A stretch of DNA of 41,418 nucleotides from the IMG/VR virus record IMGVR_UViG_3300025120_000155, positions 1-41,418 of that record; one strand, given 5' to 3'. Below, piece after piece: positions 9,334-17,010 of the stretch. Made by a program: the position numbers and the translations under genes. The first letter of the stretch is position 1; each line of letters starts with the position of its first letter. The stretch comes from a virus. The notes below the pieces were generated by a model. The model saw only the letters and a program-made list of their open reading frames with translations, did not search any database and had not been told where the DNA came from.

Positions 9334-10227
9334 ATGCTTGGAAATAAAACACAAACCGAATTACTACGGCTCGCCGCACAAACAAACATGCCTTTAGCGC
9401 AAATACAACAACAAGCGCAAGTCCAAGCCGCTATGCAACAGCAATCGGGTGTAATCGAAGTCCCTCAAGTCAATTTTTACCCGTCAAGACATTCAAATCC
9501 AACAAAAGCGCGCCGTCAAGACATAAAACAGGCGTATAGGTTGTTAAAACCAACAAAAAGAGGCTTTTTTTCACCCCGTAGGTGGTTTTTCGGGGGTAAA
9601 TACCGATATAACACCAATACGATGCGTTGTGTCATTGATGGGGCAGATGTAGAGAATCTTATTCGCTTAGCGGGCAACATTTACGACCAAATCGTTGATG
9701 AAGAGACAGGAAAATCACTATGGGAGTTGTATTTTCATAATCCGGTCACAGGTGAACCCGAAGCGTTTGTAGCGCGAGAGAATGTGACGAGTGGGCGAAA
9801 ATTAAGAGGCACTTATTGTCCCGAACATTTGCATTTGTATCATATGCTTACCAAGTGGGAACGCGAAGAAGAAGCAGAACAAGAAGCAAAAGGTGGAACG
9901 CTAAAGGCTAAACTCAAGAAAGGAGTGTCTGTGGTTGCAGTTCCTATTCAAACCATCAAAAAGAAAGATAACACGCCTCCTACACTTATCAAATACCAAC
10001 CTTTCTTTGATATGTTGAAGAAAGACAACATTCCGGTCACGCATATGACAAATAGCGCGACAGGGGTGAATGATTTGGTTATTGTGATGTTCGATATGCG
10101 TCAATTTCAAAATAATGGCAACGCTCGGCTACTTTTCGACGCGTTAGCGATACATCAAATGCAACAACAAGTAGCGCAACAACAACCAACTGCTTTACCG
10201 ACAGAATCAAATGAAGGGAGCGCGTGA
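9334..10227 (+). CDS. Unknown protein downstream of the GTPase, Gln-rich ends
   Basis: A 297-aa soluble protein with no recognised family. The N-terminus (residues 10-40) and C-terminus (270-290) are Gln-rich. The central part contains CVIDGADVENL and, later, CPEHLHLYH, so a Cys/His metal site is possible. A basic stretch with several Arg and Trp/Phe (KRGFFSPRRWFFGG, about residues 90-103) could bind nucleic acid or acidic lipid. ATG 9334 follows GGTGAT directly after the GTPase stop codon at 9327-9329; an upstream in-frame ATG at 9292 would overlap the GTPase and is less likely. Its tight coupling to the GTPase gene makes it a candidate effector or regulator, which is inference. Confidence 0.75.
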   Translation: MLGNKTQTELLRLAAQTNMPLAQIQQQAQVQAAMQQQSGVIEVPQVNFYPSRHSNPTKARRQDIKQAYRLLKPTKRGFFSPRRWFFGGKYRYNTNTMRCVIDGADVENLIRLAGNIYDQIVDEETGKSLWELYFHNPVTGEPEAFVARENVTSGRKLRGTYCPEHLHLYHMLTKWEREEEAEQEAKGGTLKAKLKKGVSVVAVPIQTIKKKDNTPPTLIKYQPFFDMLKKDNIPVTHMTNSATGVNDLVIVMFDMRQFQNNGNARLLFDALAIHQMQQQVAQQQPTALPTESNEGSA

Positions 10228-10236
10228 GGTGGTATC

Positions 10237-10812
10237 ATGGTGTGGCCGTTCAGTGGTAATCAGCAACCTCAACAACAACCGGGTTTGAATCTTGGATTAC
10301 CGGGAGGACAACAACAAGTTCCTATGCAACAATGGGGGCAACAACAGCAGACTCCGTGGGGGCAACAACAACAATATCAAGCCCCACCAAGCGAAATGGA
10401 TATTATTTCTGCCCTTATCACCTCAAACCCACTTATCGACCGTTGGTTGGCGAATGATACAAACTTTCAACCGCTAATTAGTCTAATGAGTAGCGTTGTA
10501 GCGGTTTCCGTTCATACTATGCTCGCAAGTGCGCGCTTAGTTGAAGATGGAGAAGGCTACAAGTTTGACTTTAGTGGAGTTCAAGGACTACCAACTGCCG
10601 ATAGCGTTACTATGAGCAAGACGCAAATCCAAAACAACTCATCCAATGTAGTGCAACAGAACCAAATGCAAGTGCAACAAATGGTCGCTATGGCGAATCA
10701 AGGCAGTATGCAAGGAATGTTGGACGCGGCGATGGCTGACCCCGGCATGATGCAGAATGTTGGCGGCGGACTCGGTTCGTTAGTGCGGGGATTAGCAACA
10801 GGAGGCCGTTAA
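10237..10812 (+). CDS. Gln-rich low-complexity protein
   Basis: A 191-aa protein. Residues 8-50 are strongly Gln-rich with interspersed Pro, Gly, Trp and Met (repeats such as QQQPQQQPG, WGQQQQ). This is followed by a folded-looking middle region with a mildly hydrophobic segment near residues 80-100 (LISLMSSVVAVSVHTMLAS) and a Met/Gln/Gly-rich tail. GAGGTGGT precedes the ATG at ideal distance. No family recognised. The composition resembles prion-like or phase-separating segments; that is a compositional remark and not a function. It lies within the membrane cassette between the GTPase partner and a two-span membrane protein. Confidence 0.75.
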   Translation: MVWPFSGNQQPQQQPGLNLGLPGGQQQVPMQQWGQQQQTPWGQQQQYQAPPSEMDIISALITSNPLIDRWLANDTNFQPLISLMSSVVAVSVHTMLASARLVEDGEGYKFDFSGVQGLPTADSVTMSKTQIQNNSSNVVQQNQMQVQQMVAMANQGSMQGMLDAAMADPGMMQNVGGGLGSLVRGLATGGR

Positions 10813-10814
10813 AG

Positions 10815-11060
10815 ATGCAAAGTAGTGGAGATTGGACGGGTGGTTTAATTACCGCAATGAGTGATTTTAGCAATATGCGTAAGTCTGTTATTGTTGACAT
10901 GATTATGGTTCAGTTAATCAGTCTAACACTTGGTTGTTTTATGATTATCGCATTCAATAGCGGTAGTATGGACTCAACAAGCCTGTCGTATTTACTCGTC
11001 GCGCTGTTTGGTCTTTTCAGTTTCACCGGAATGGTCTATCGCAAGTTCTCGCAAGGTTGA
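10815..11060 (+). CDS. Small two-span membrane protein
   Basis: An 81-aa protein with two hydrophobic segments, near residues 22-45 (MIMVQLISLTLGCFMIIAF) and 54-73 (SLSYLLVALFGLFSFTGMV). AGGAGG stands just before the ATG. It is the last plus-strand gene of the membrane cassette, and its 3' end overlaps the convergent minus-strand zinc-protein gene by about 69 bp. Family unknown. A holin is a possibility on size and topology, but no endolysin gene is nearby and the neighbours point to a membrane complex with the GTPase. Confidence 0.7.
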   Translation: MQSSGDWTGGLITAMSDFSNMRKSVIVDMIMVQLISLTLGCFMIIAFNSGSMDSTSLSYLLVALFGLFSFTGMVYRKFSQG

Positions 11061-11306
11061 CCATTTGTGGATAGGGCAGTTGCTCGATGTTAAGGTTGTT
11101 TTGAAGTTCATAAAACATCCACATAGAGTGCATCTCGGTGCGTTAAAGTGTTCGCAAGAGTGACATATTTTCAATCTTCTATTGCGTTCTTCATCATTCA
11201 CTTTTCGGTTGAGTAAAGAGTCCATAACTCCTTTTCCGAGACTAATAGCGGCAGTTTTATTCAATGGAACTCCTGCTATACGGGGGGTTTTTTTAGGAGT
11301 GCGCAT
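10992..11306 (-). CDS. Small Cys-rich zinc protein (DUF6171-like)
   Basis: The only convincing minus-strand gene in the window (104 aa from ATG 11306). The C-terminal half carries KICHSCEHF, then RCTLCGCFMNFK, then NCPIHKW, the pattern CxxC ... CxxCGCxMxxK ... CPxxKW found in a widespread small phage family (DUF6171-like) of unknown function that probably binds zinc. The N-terminal half is basic. An upstream in-frame GTG at 11351 would add 15 residues. The gene runs convergently into the end of the two-span membrane protein gene and diverges from the zinc-HTH gene at 11357, so it sits between two transcription units and could be a regulator. Identification of the motif is firm; the role is unknown. 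Confidence 0.8.
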   Translation of the reverse strand: MRTPKKTPRIAGVPLNKTAAISLGKGVMDSLLNRKVNDEERNRRLKICHSCEHFNAPRCTLCGCFMNFKTTLTSSNCPIHKWSTLRELAIDHSGETEKTKQRDE

Positions 11307-11323
11307 GGCGCACTCTATATCGC
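11298..11323. promoter_or_regulatory. Palindrome and TATA-like box between divergent genes
   Basis: AGTGCGC at 11298-11304 and GCGCACT at 11308-11314 form a perfect 7-bp inverted repeat around a 3-base centre. It overlaps the start codon of the minus-strand zinc-protein gene. Directly beside it is TCTATAT at 11314-11320, about 36-43 bp before ATG 11357, which is suitable for a nearly leaderless archaeal promoter of the plus-strand gene. The arrangement suggests an operator shared by the two divergent genes. Confidence 0.4.
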
Positions 11324-11356
11324 AATCATTTTCAAGTGTTTCGTTCTGCACAGTTT

Positions 11357-12028
11357 ATGGGCGAGAGAGTGACGCGAGCATCTTGCCCCTTTTGTCAAGA
11401 TGAAGAGCGAGATAGTTTAGAAGAATTGATGAGAGATGGAATTGTCATCGCTAAGCAATTAGACAAAGATAAGGATTGGCGCGAAGGAACTGCTGACCGC
11501 CATTTTCGCAACCATATGGGTGAATATCATATGGGTGCAAATAGCGAATGTAGTTTATGCACATCTTTGAAACGCGAATCTCTTGAGCATGCTTATTACA
11601 ACGGGTCTATGACAACAGAAGAGATAGCGGTAGATGTGAATATGCCGGAGTCGAGCGTATATCATCACTTGAAACATCACTTGAAACCTCTTGTGCAAAA
11701 AGGTGCGGCAGATATAATCGCTATTGAAGCAGGTAATGAGATGAACTCCATACGCGGCAATCTATCCCGCTTAAACGGCGAATTATCGCATTTTCTTGAC
11801 GATGCTGACCGTAATGACCCTCAATATGTGCGCAATATCGTTTCGCTACACAAAGAAGTTCGTGATACGGTTAATATGATGATGAAGATACAAGACCGCG
11901 CGGCAGGTAATGTGACAGAAAACATCAACGCTCAAACAATCAACATCCTCAAAGTTGAATTAGCAAAAGAATCCCCCGAAGTGTGGCGCAAATTAAGAAC
12001 CAAATTGATGGGTGAAACCGATGAGTGA
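11357..12028 (+). CDS. Tandem zinc-HTH protein, candidate terminase small subunit
   Basis: A 223-aa protein with what looks like two copies of a zinc-stabilised helix-turn-helix unit. Copy one runs from CPFC (residues 10-13) to HFRNHMGEYH (about 49-58). Copy two runs from CSLC (65-68) through MTTEEIAVDVNMPESSVYHH (85-104) to LKHHL. The pattern CxxC, about 35 residues, then HxxxH is known from phage DNA-binding proteins. The rest is helical, with a probable coiled coil at 130-190. Its DNA-binding head, oligomerising helices and position upstream of the terminase large subunit make it a candidate small subunit, although five kilobases separate them. A transcription regulator is the main alternative. 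ATG 11357 is preferred over GTG 11336; no ribosome site is visible, so the transcript may be leaderless. Confidence 0.75.
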   Translation: MGERVTRASCPFCQDEERDSLEELMRDGIVIAKQLDKDKDWREGTADRHFRNHMGEYHMGANSECSLCTSLKRESLEHAYYNGSMTTEEIAVDVNMPESSVYHHLKHHLKPLVQKGAADIIAIEAGNEMNSIRGNLSRLNGELSHFLDDADRNDPQYVRNIVSLHKEVRDTVNMMMKIQDRAAGNVTENINAQTINILKVELAKESPEVWRKLRTKLMGETDE

Positions 12029-12446
12029 GTCTACTGTTTTTGTTCCTTTTATTGAGTGTCGCGATATTAAAAATAGCGACCTTTTGCGCATAAATCGACA
12101 GTTAAATAGCGACGAGTATGGCGATTTCTTCAAACTCACGCATCATGTCATAGACCGTTGGCATCATGCAGTTAGCAATATGGCTCCACACATATACGCT
12201 GAATATCACACTCACAAAGGCATCTTGAAGGATGTTGAAACTCAATTCAAAATAATGACTGTCGATGATGGTGAGAAGTTTATACACGCGCAATCCATTT
12301 TGGCACATATGATGACGGCCATACACACTATTTTTAGCGCATACGCAACAGCGTTTAAGGAAAATGAAGAGGTTTGTTTATTTTATTACAATATAGCGAG
12401 CATTCTCCAAAGGACTTTTGAATCATTGTGTGATGGTGATGCTTAA
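12021..12446 (+). CDS. Unknown helical protein (141 aa)
   Basis: No family recognised. The protein is mainly helical and His-rich (HHVIDRWHH near residue 45, AEYHTHKG near 63) with a long amphipathic C-terminal half. ATG 12021 is chosen because GGGTGA precedes it; it overlaps the stop of the zinc-HTH gene by eight bases, and its own stop overlaps the next start as TAATG. Translational coupling to the candidate small terminase suggests a role in packaging or virion assembly, but this rests on position alone. Confidence 0.7.
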   Translation: MSESTVFVPFIECRDIKNSDLLRINRQLNSDEYGDFFKLTHHVIDRWHHAVSNMAPHIYAEYHTHKGILKDVETQFKIMTVDDGEKFIHAQSILAHMMTAIHTIFSAYATAFKENEEVCLFYYNIASILQRTFESLCDGDA

Positions 12447-13642
12447 TGGGCGGAGAGAAAGGTAGCACATCGGGATTAAGATTTAACCCGCGTCAAAGCG
12501 CAGAAGAAATCGAAGAAGATTCTTCGGTCGGGCGTGAAGATTCCGAAGAGCGCGCTAAGCATGACGCTAAAAAGCAACAAGAACAAGAAAAACGCGCTCT
12601 TTCAATGCATGGTATTCAGCATTTGAAAATTAAAATACCTCAACAGAACACCGAGGATGAAGAGCGCCCAACCGAAGAAGCAGGTCAACTTGCAGGTCAA
12701 GTCGGACAGGCTGACGCTATCGAGGGCGCTAACCCGCGTGGTAATGGGTTAGGTATGGGCGTGATGACAGGAGAGCCTATGGATATGGCTTTCGATGTTA
12801 TCAAAAAAAAAGACGAGCCAAAATACGACAGGGAAAAGCCTAAGAAAACCACTACGATAGCAACAGTTCGTGCAAGACAACGCGCTGAAAAAGGTCGTAA
12901 GGGTAAGAAAGAGAAGACCAAAACAATAGATTCAAAGAAAAAAACCCGCACAAGGAAAGCAGGTAATCCGTTAAGAGTTGATACCGGGCGAAATCCGGGT
13001 AAATACACAGGTGTTATCGCATCACACAGGGCAACTCAACCTTCAATGCAATACAGCAGACAAACTCGCACTACTCCTAATTATCTCACAACAGCATCTA
13101 TGCGTTCGGGTCCACCGGCTATGATGAGTCCACCCCAAGCGCTTGAAGCCGAAGCAAGAAGAGCAGAAATGGCAGGAAGTATGCCTACTCAACCTAACAC
13201 ACCTTCTATCCCGACAGAACAAGTTGATTCTCGCGTCGCTCACGCACCAAGAGGGACGGCTGAACATAGAGAAGCGACCAAAGCACCTAAAAAGCAACAC
13301 ACTCCAAGAAAACCTAACACACCTATGGGTGCAGAACACTCAAAAGCGCATGATTTAGCGGCAGGTGGGGCATCTCCATTCTCATCTTTACTTGCTAAAG
13401 GTATGACAATGCGCGACAAACAAGAATATCGTCGTCTTATACAAAAACTTGAGAAGTTGTTGAGAGGATTGACCAATAAAATGGATGCGAGTCTTGACCC
13501 TGCACCCGATGGACCTACACCTAACGCTCATCCTCGTATGACCTCCGCCCCAACAGGCGCTACCGAAACAGACCCCGATGATGACCCTACAATGTGGGGA
13601 ACTCATGCTTATGGACTCTATACGCGCAGGGGTGGTTTGTGA
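12446..13642 (+). CDS. Disordered charged protein (398 aa)
   Basis: A low-complexity protein with no recognised domain. Residues 1-100 alternate acidic and basic residues. Residues 125-180 are strongly basic (Lys/Arg/Thr-rich), which could bind DNA. Residues 190-310 are rich in Pro, Thr, Ala and Met. A short helical segment follows (about 325-345, RDKQEYRRLIQKLEKLLRG). The remainder is Pro- and Asp-rich. It is coupled by TAATG to the gene before and by TGATG to the one after. A nine-A run at 12803-12811 does not break the frame. It may be an internal virion protein or a DNA-condensing factor, which is inference from composition and location. Confidence 0.75.
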   Translation: MGGEKGSTSGLRFNPRQSAEEIEEDSSVGREDSEERAKHDAKKQQEQEKRALSMHGIQHLKIKIPQQNTEDEERPTEEAGQLAGQVGQADAIEGANPRGNGLGMGVMTGEPMDMAFDVIKKKDEPKYDREKPKKTTTIATVRARQRAEKGRKGKKEKTKTIDSKKKTRTRKAGNPLRVDTGRNPGKYTGVIASHRATQPSMQYSRQTRTTPNYLTTASMRSGPPAMMSPPQALEAEARRAEMAGSMPTQPNTPSIPTEQVDSRVAHAPRGTAEHREATKAPKKQHTPRKPNTPMGAEHSKAHDLAAGGASPFSSLLAKGMTMRDKQEYRRLIQKLEKLLRGLTNKMDASLDPAPDGPTPNAHPRMTSAPTGATETDPDDDPTMWGTHAYGLYTRRGGL

Positions 13643-15450
13643 TGGACGAGTTTGACGATATTATCCTCAAGGGTAAAGGAGTGTATAAGCGCGGAGCAGG
13701 AGGGAAAATGATTCCTATGTCGTTTCCTTCACCGGATTCACCGCATAAAGAAATGTCTCATTTTCATATAGACCACTCAACAGGTAAAGGACACAAAGAA
13801 ATACCCGATAATATGCGTCATTGGCCTATGGAGGCGGCGGCAAGGTATCTTGCAGATAATAAGAAGTTGAAACAACAATATCCGGGTAATTTGTCGCTAA
13901 AAACCGCTAAAATTATCCTCAATAAAGCCGCTAATGACTTTAATAAAAGTAAGCGTGATAGCGGAGATGGTTTTCATACTGTGCCTATTCCGTTTGATGA
14001 AAGCGGTAAATTACACCCCGAATACAAAACAAATCACTACGGAACACACGAATCCCGAAGAGTTCCTACTTCTGCGCGCAAAACACGCGACCGTAATGGG
14101 AAACTCATCAATTTGCACTACAATAGCGTAGCGCATCCCACCGTGGGTCGTTTTCTTGAATCGGGAGCCTTTCATTTTGAGAAAGAGTTTCGTAAAATCA
14201 TTGGTGCTTTGGGTATAGAGAGTGAATTAGGCGCAAGGCAAAATGTTCTTGAGCCTCAACACATAGTTCGCGCACCCGAAAAGATGGCTGATGGCTCATA
14301 CAGGATGCGAAGCCTTCTTGAGAGATACGATAGCAACATGAAAGACCCTACAAGTAAGGATAATCACCATTTTCCCGAATACGGGTCGGAAAAATACAAC
14401 GAAAGAGCGCAATATGGTCAAATTGGACCACTTGATATTCTTGCATCGCTACCCGATGCTTTCTTCACACCCACTTCAAGAGGTAGACCACCTGTAAATG
14501 TTATCAACGCACTAATGAGAGAAGGGGTTTCACCAAGAAGAGCAGAAGAAATGGCTCGCGCACCCGCCGCGCAGTTAGTTTTGGGGCGTGGTAAGAAAGG
14601 TTCTGCAACTCAACTGAATAAAATAGTTGAAAGAATCCAAAACTATATCGGCATCGCCGGTCAAAACAAAGATAATTCGATAGCGGATGCATATCACAAA
14701 CACAGAAGTCATTTTGATGGTCGAGTAGGCGGTGCGGATAGAGGCAGAACAGATGCGGCTAAGAGAATCTTGGCTACCCTCAAAACAGCAGAAGAATTAC
14801 AGATTGATATTGCGCCCGCTATGGGTAGTTCACGCCCTCCACAATCGGTTGTTAGTGGTTGGCGTTCTTACGCGCTACGACAGGGAGGAAACCCTGTCAA
14901 TTTAGCAAATATGGGGATTGCTCAAGAACATCACGAAATGCATGGTCAAATAACAGATGATTTAGGGCATTTGCATGACCAAATACCCGACCATATCAGC
15001 GTCGGTGACTATGACCCGGTGCAAGAGAACCAACAACTACCACCGGGAGGTGCAGGTGGGGGTCTACCATTGAATAATCAAGGCACACAACCACCTTCAC
15101 CAACAGACCCGTTTGGACCCGCAGGAACAGTCGCTACGCGCAACGACCAAACAGGTTTTATGACTTCACAAGACGACCCTATGGGCGCTATCGCGGCTGT
15201 AATGGAGCGAGTTCAAATGCATGACACATGGGAGGATGCGCAAATTATGAAAAGCGTTCAATATCAAAATCTTAATCCTCGCAACCGAAATGATATGAGA
15301 GTTTTAGCGAAACAACTCGACCTTGAATCGACAGATGTTCGCGCTATCGCTATGAGTGTCGGGGATTGGACGATATTAGCGGAACATTTTCAAGTAGGGC
15401 GTGATGTGGTTAACATTATCAAAGCGTCGTGTTTGGAGGCATTAACATGA
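13642..15450 (+). CDS. Unknown virion-cluster protein (602 aa)
   Basis: No family recognised. The N-terminal 120 residues are His- and Lys-rich (MSHFHIDHSTGKGHKEIP near 35-52). A helical middle section spans about 180-420, followed by a Pro/Gly-rich linker (near 465-500) and a helical C-terminal domain (about 515-602) that ends in what could be a helix-turn-helix-like bundle. ATG 13642 overlaps the upstream stop as TGATG; an in-frame start at 13594 would only run through the previous gene. The gene following begins four bases before this stop. Located between disordered and Lys-rich proteins upstream of terminase, it is probably a virion or assembly protein. Confidence 0.75.
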   Translation: MDEFDDIILKGKGVYKRGAGGKMIPMSFPSPDSPHKEMSHFHIDHSTGKGHKEIPDNMRHWPMEAAARYLADNKKLKQQYPGNLSLKTAKIILNKAANDFNKSKRDSGDGFHTVPIPFDESGKLHPEYKTNHYGTHESRRVPTSARKTRDRNGKLINLHYNSVAHPTVGRFLESGAFHFEKEFRKIIGALGIESELGARQNVLEPQHIVRAPEKMADGSYRMRSLLERYDSNMKDPTSKDNHHFPEYGSEKYNERAQYGQIGPLDILASLPDAFFTPTSRGRPPVNVINALMREGVSPRRAEEMARAPAAQLVLGRGKKGSATQLNKIVERIQNYIGIAGQNKDNSIADAYHKHRSHFDGRVGGADRGRTDAAKRILATLKTAEELQIDIAPAMGSSRPPQSVVSGWRSYALRQGGNPVNLANMGIAQEHHEMHGQITDDLGHLHDQIPDHISVGDYDPVQENQQLPPGGAGGGLPLNNQGTQPPSPTDPFGPAGTVATRNDQTGFMTSQDDPMGAIAAVMERVQMHDTWEDAQIMKSVQYQNLNPRNRNDMRVLAKQLDLESTDVRAIAMSVGDWTILAEHFQVGRDVVNIIKASCLEALT

Positions 15451-17003
15451 ATATAGAAACTGAAATGGAATGGAACTCTCACATGATGAAGAGTGGTAAA
15501 GTGTTTGGAACTTACGAGTTTATGATAGCGAAAGGTCACAGTTGGGCTGATATTAACTATGTCGTTTGGGATGTTGAAGATAACACACCAATGCCTCTTA
15601 TGAAAGCCGCATCCTCCGCGCTAAACACACACCCCGACATTCTTTTGAAGGATGTAGCGCAACAAACACAAGCGCAACAACCTCAAGATATGCGAAGTGC
15701 TATCAATCAGCAACAAGTTGGGGCATACAATGATAGAATGCAAGCGCAACAAGCACAAGGCTACAATCCAAAACCAACAGGTGCGGAATTGATGCAAGCG
15801 GGAAAACCCGTCCAAGCCACAGTAGCGGGTGTCAAGAACTTATTCACAGGTGGCGCTCATTCGCGTGGTGGCGCTATCGACGCTCAAGCAGGTTCAGCAG
15901 ACGGAATGAAAGAACGATACCGATTGCGCGACAGACTAAGACCAATGAGAAATCTCGCGTCTCATCTTCAAGAAGGAAACGACAGAAGGCGACAGAAGGC
16001 GGCGAGCAATTCAGCGGCGGCGGCACAACGCATTCTCGATAACGAGTTTGCAGGAATAGACCCCGATAATATGAATGAAAATCAACGAAGGCGCTATGAC
16101 CAACAAGTTGCTTTAATTTCACAATCTAATAATTTGAGTGGCGGAACTAAATTAAGTCGTAATTTGAACAGAACAAAGCGGGACAGAATGAAAGATAAAG
16201 CAAATGCTGATTGGGATAACAATAGCGACCCGAATAAGGGAGAAAGACCATACCCAATGCGTTATCAAAAAGTGCAAGCCGCTAACAATGAAGGTATGGG
16301 TGGTGCAGAAGAGTTTGGTCAAGGTAGCGTTGATGGTCAACAAGAAGACTCTATCACAGATACCGAAGCCGCAGAAGTTGAAGCGTTGGGCGCAGATATA
16401 GACCCTGCCGCTAAGGACGATTCTATGCCAAAACCGGCAACTGATACACCGGCGGCAGAAACCGGCGGAAAACCACAGGCTGACGAAGGCGGTAGTTGGA
16501 AAGACGATGTAAAGGAGGCTTACAAATCGGGCGGTTCACGAAACAATGCAAACAAGAAAGTTGGTGCGTATATTGAGGGGCTTGGAGAAGGCGAATCGGC
16601 AACCTATGATGGATTATTAGAGTCTATGAAAGGTATGCGTGGAGAGCCAAGACAGAAGTTGTTTAATCTTCTCTTGAGTCGCTTTGATATTACACCTAAA
16701 GAGGCAGAAAAGGTTGCAGAAAAGTTAGAAGGTGATTTAGCAGAAGAAGCAGGGGTGGGAGAAGAACCGGAGTTCGGTCAAGGTGAAGTTGCTCCTGCTA
16801 AGAAGAAGACTACTGCTAAGAAGAAGACTACTGCTAAGAAGAAGAAGGCTAAAAAAGAAAAAGAGCCGGAGTTTGGTCAAGGTGAAGTTGCTCCTAAGAC
16901 AGAAGAAGAGCCGGAAGAAGAATTAGATGATGATAATTTCTTATCATCTTACGACGAACCTCACGCTTGGGATTCTTTACTCAAAAGACTCAATGTGAGG
17001 TGA
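15447..17003 (+). CDS. Lys-rich repeat protein with EFGQG motifs (518 aa)
   Basis: The N-terminus (residues 1-50) looks folded. A Gln/Ala-rich segment follows (60-105), then charged disordered sequence. EEFGQGSVDG stands near residue 290. Two copies of EFGQGEVAP (near 442 and 474) bracket tandem Lys repeats (AKKKTT, AKKKTT, AKKKKAKK), a composition like histone H1 or AlgP tails that bind DNA non-specifically. Between them and the N-terminal half lies a helical acidic stretch (about 355-435). GGAGG precedes ATG 15447, which overlaps the previous stop as ATGA. The protein probably interacts with DNA or anionic partners in the particle; the EFGQG motif also occurs in the giant protein at 363-7685. 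No specific family is recognised. Confidence 0.75.
   Translation: MNIETEMEWNSHMMKSGKVFGTYEFMIAKGHSWADINYVVWDVEDNTPMPLMKAASSALNTHPDILLKDVAQQTQAQQPQDMRSAINQQQVGAYNDRMQAQQAQGYNPKPTGAELMQAGKPVQATVAGVKNLFTGGAHSRGGAIDAQAGSADGMKERYRLRDRLRPMRNLASHLQEGNDRRRQKAASNSAAAAQRILDNEFAGIDPDNMNENQRRRYDQQVALISQSNNLSGGTKLSRNLNRTKRDRMKDKANADWDNNSDPNKGERPYPMRYQKVQAANNEGMGGAEEFGQGSVDGQQEDSITDTEAAEVEALGADIDPAAKDDSMPKPATDTPAAETGGKPQADEGGSWKDDVKEAYKSGGSRNNANKKVGAYIEGLGEGESATYDGLLESMKGMRGEPRQKLFNLLLSRFDITPKEAEKVAEKLEGDLAEEAGVGEEPEFGQGEVAPAKKKTTAKKKTTAKKKKAKKEKEPEFGQGEVAPKTEEEPEEELDDDNFLSSYDEPHAWDSLLKRLNVR
16771..16895 (+). repeat. Coding repeat: EFGQGEVAP units and Lys-Thr tandem repeats
   Basis: Two near-identical blocks encoding EPEFGQGEVAP (about 16768-16800 and 16863-16895) flank two exact copies of an 18-base unit encoding AKKKTT plus a diverged third copy. 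Such repeats can expand or contract by slippage, so length variation between related viruses would be expected. Confidence 0.75.
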
Positions 17004-17010
17004 ATGTCCT

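Noticed and set aside
10815-11060. Holin
   Set aside because: Two membrane spans and size fit, but there is no lysis enzyme nearby, and the gene belongs to a membrane cassette with the GTPase.
12803-12811. Nine-A run as a frameshift site
   Set aside because: The frame reads through to a 398-aa product with consistent composition, and neither alternative frame leads to a plausible extension.
16796-16860. Viral histone
   Set aside because: The Lys/Thr/Ala repeats resemble histone tails only in composition; no histone fold or other folded core is attached to them.
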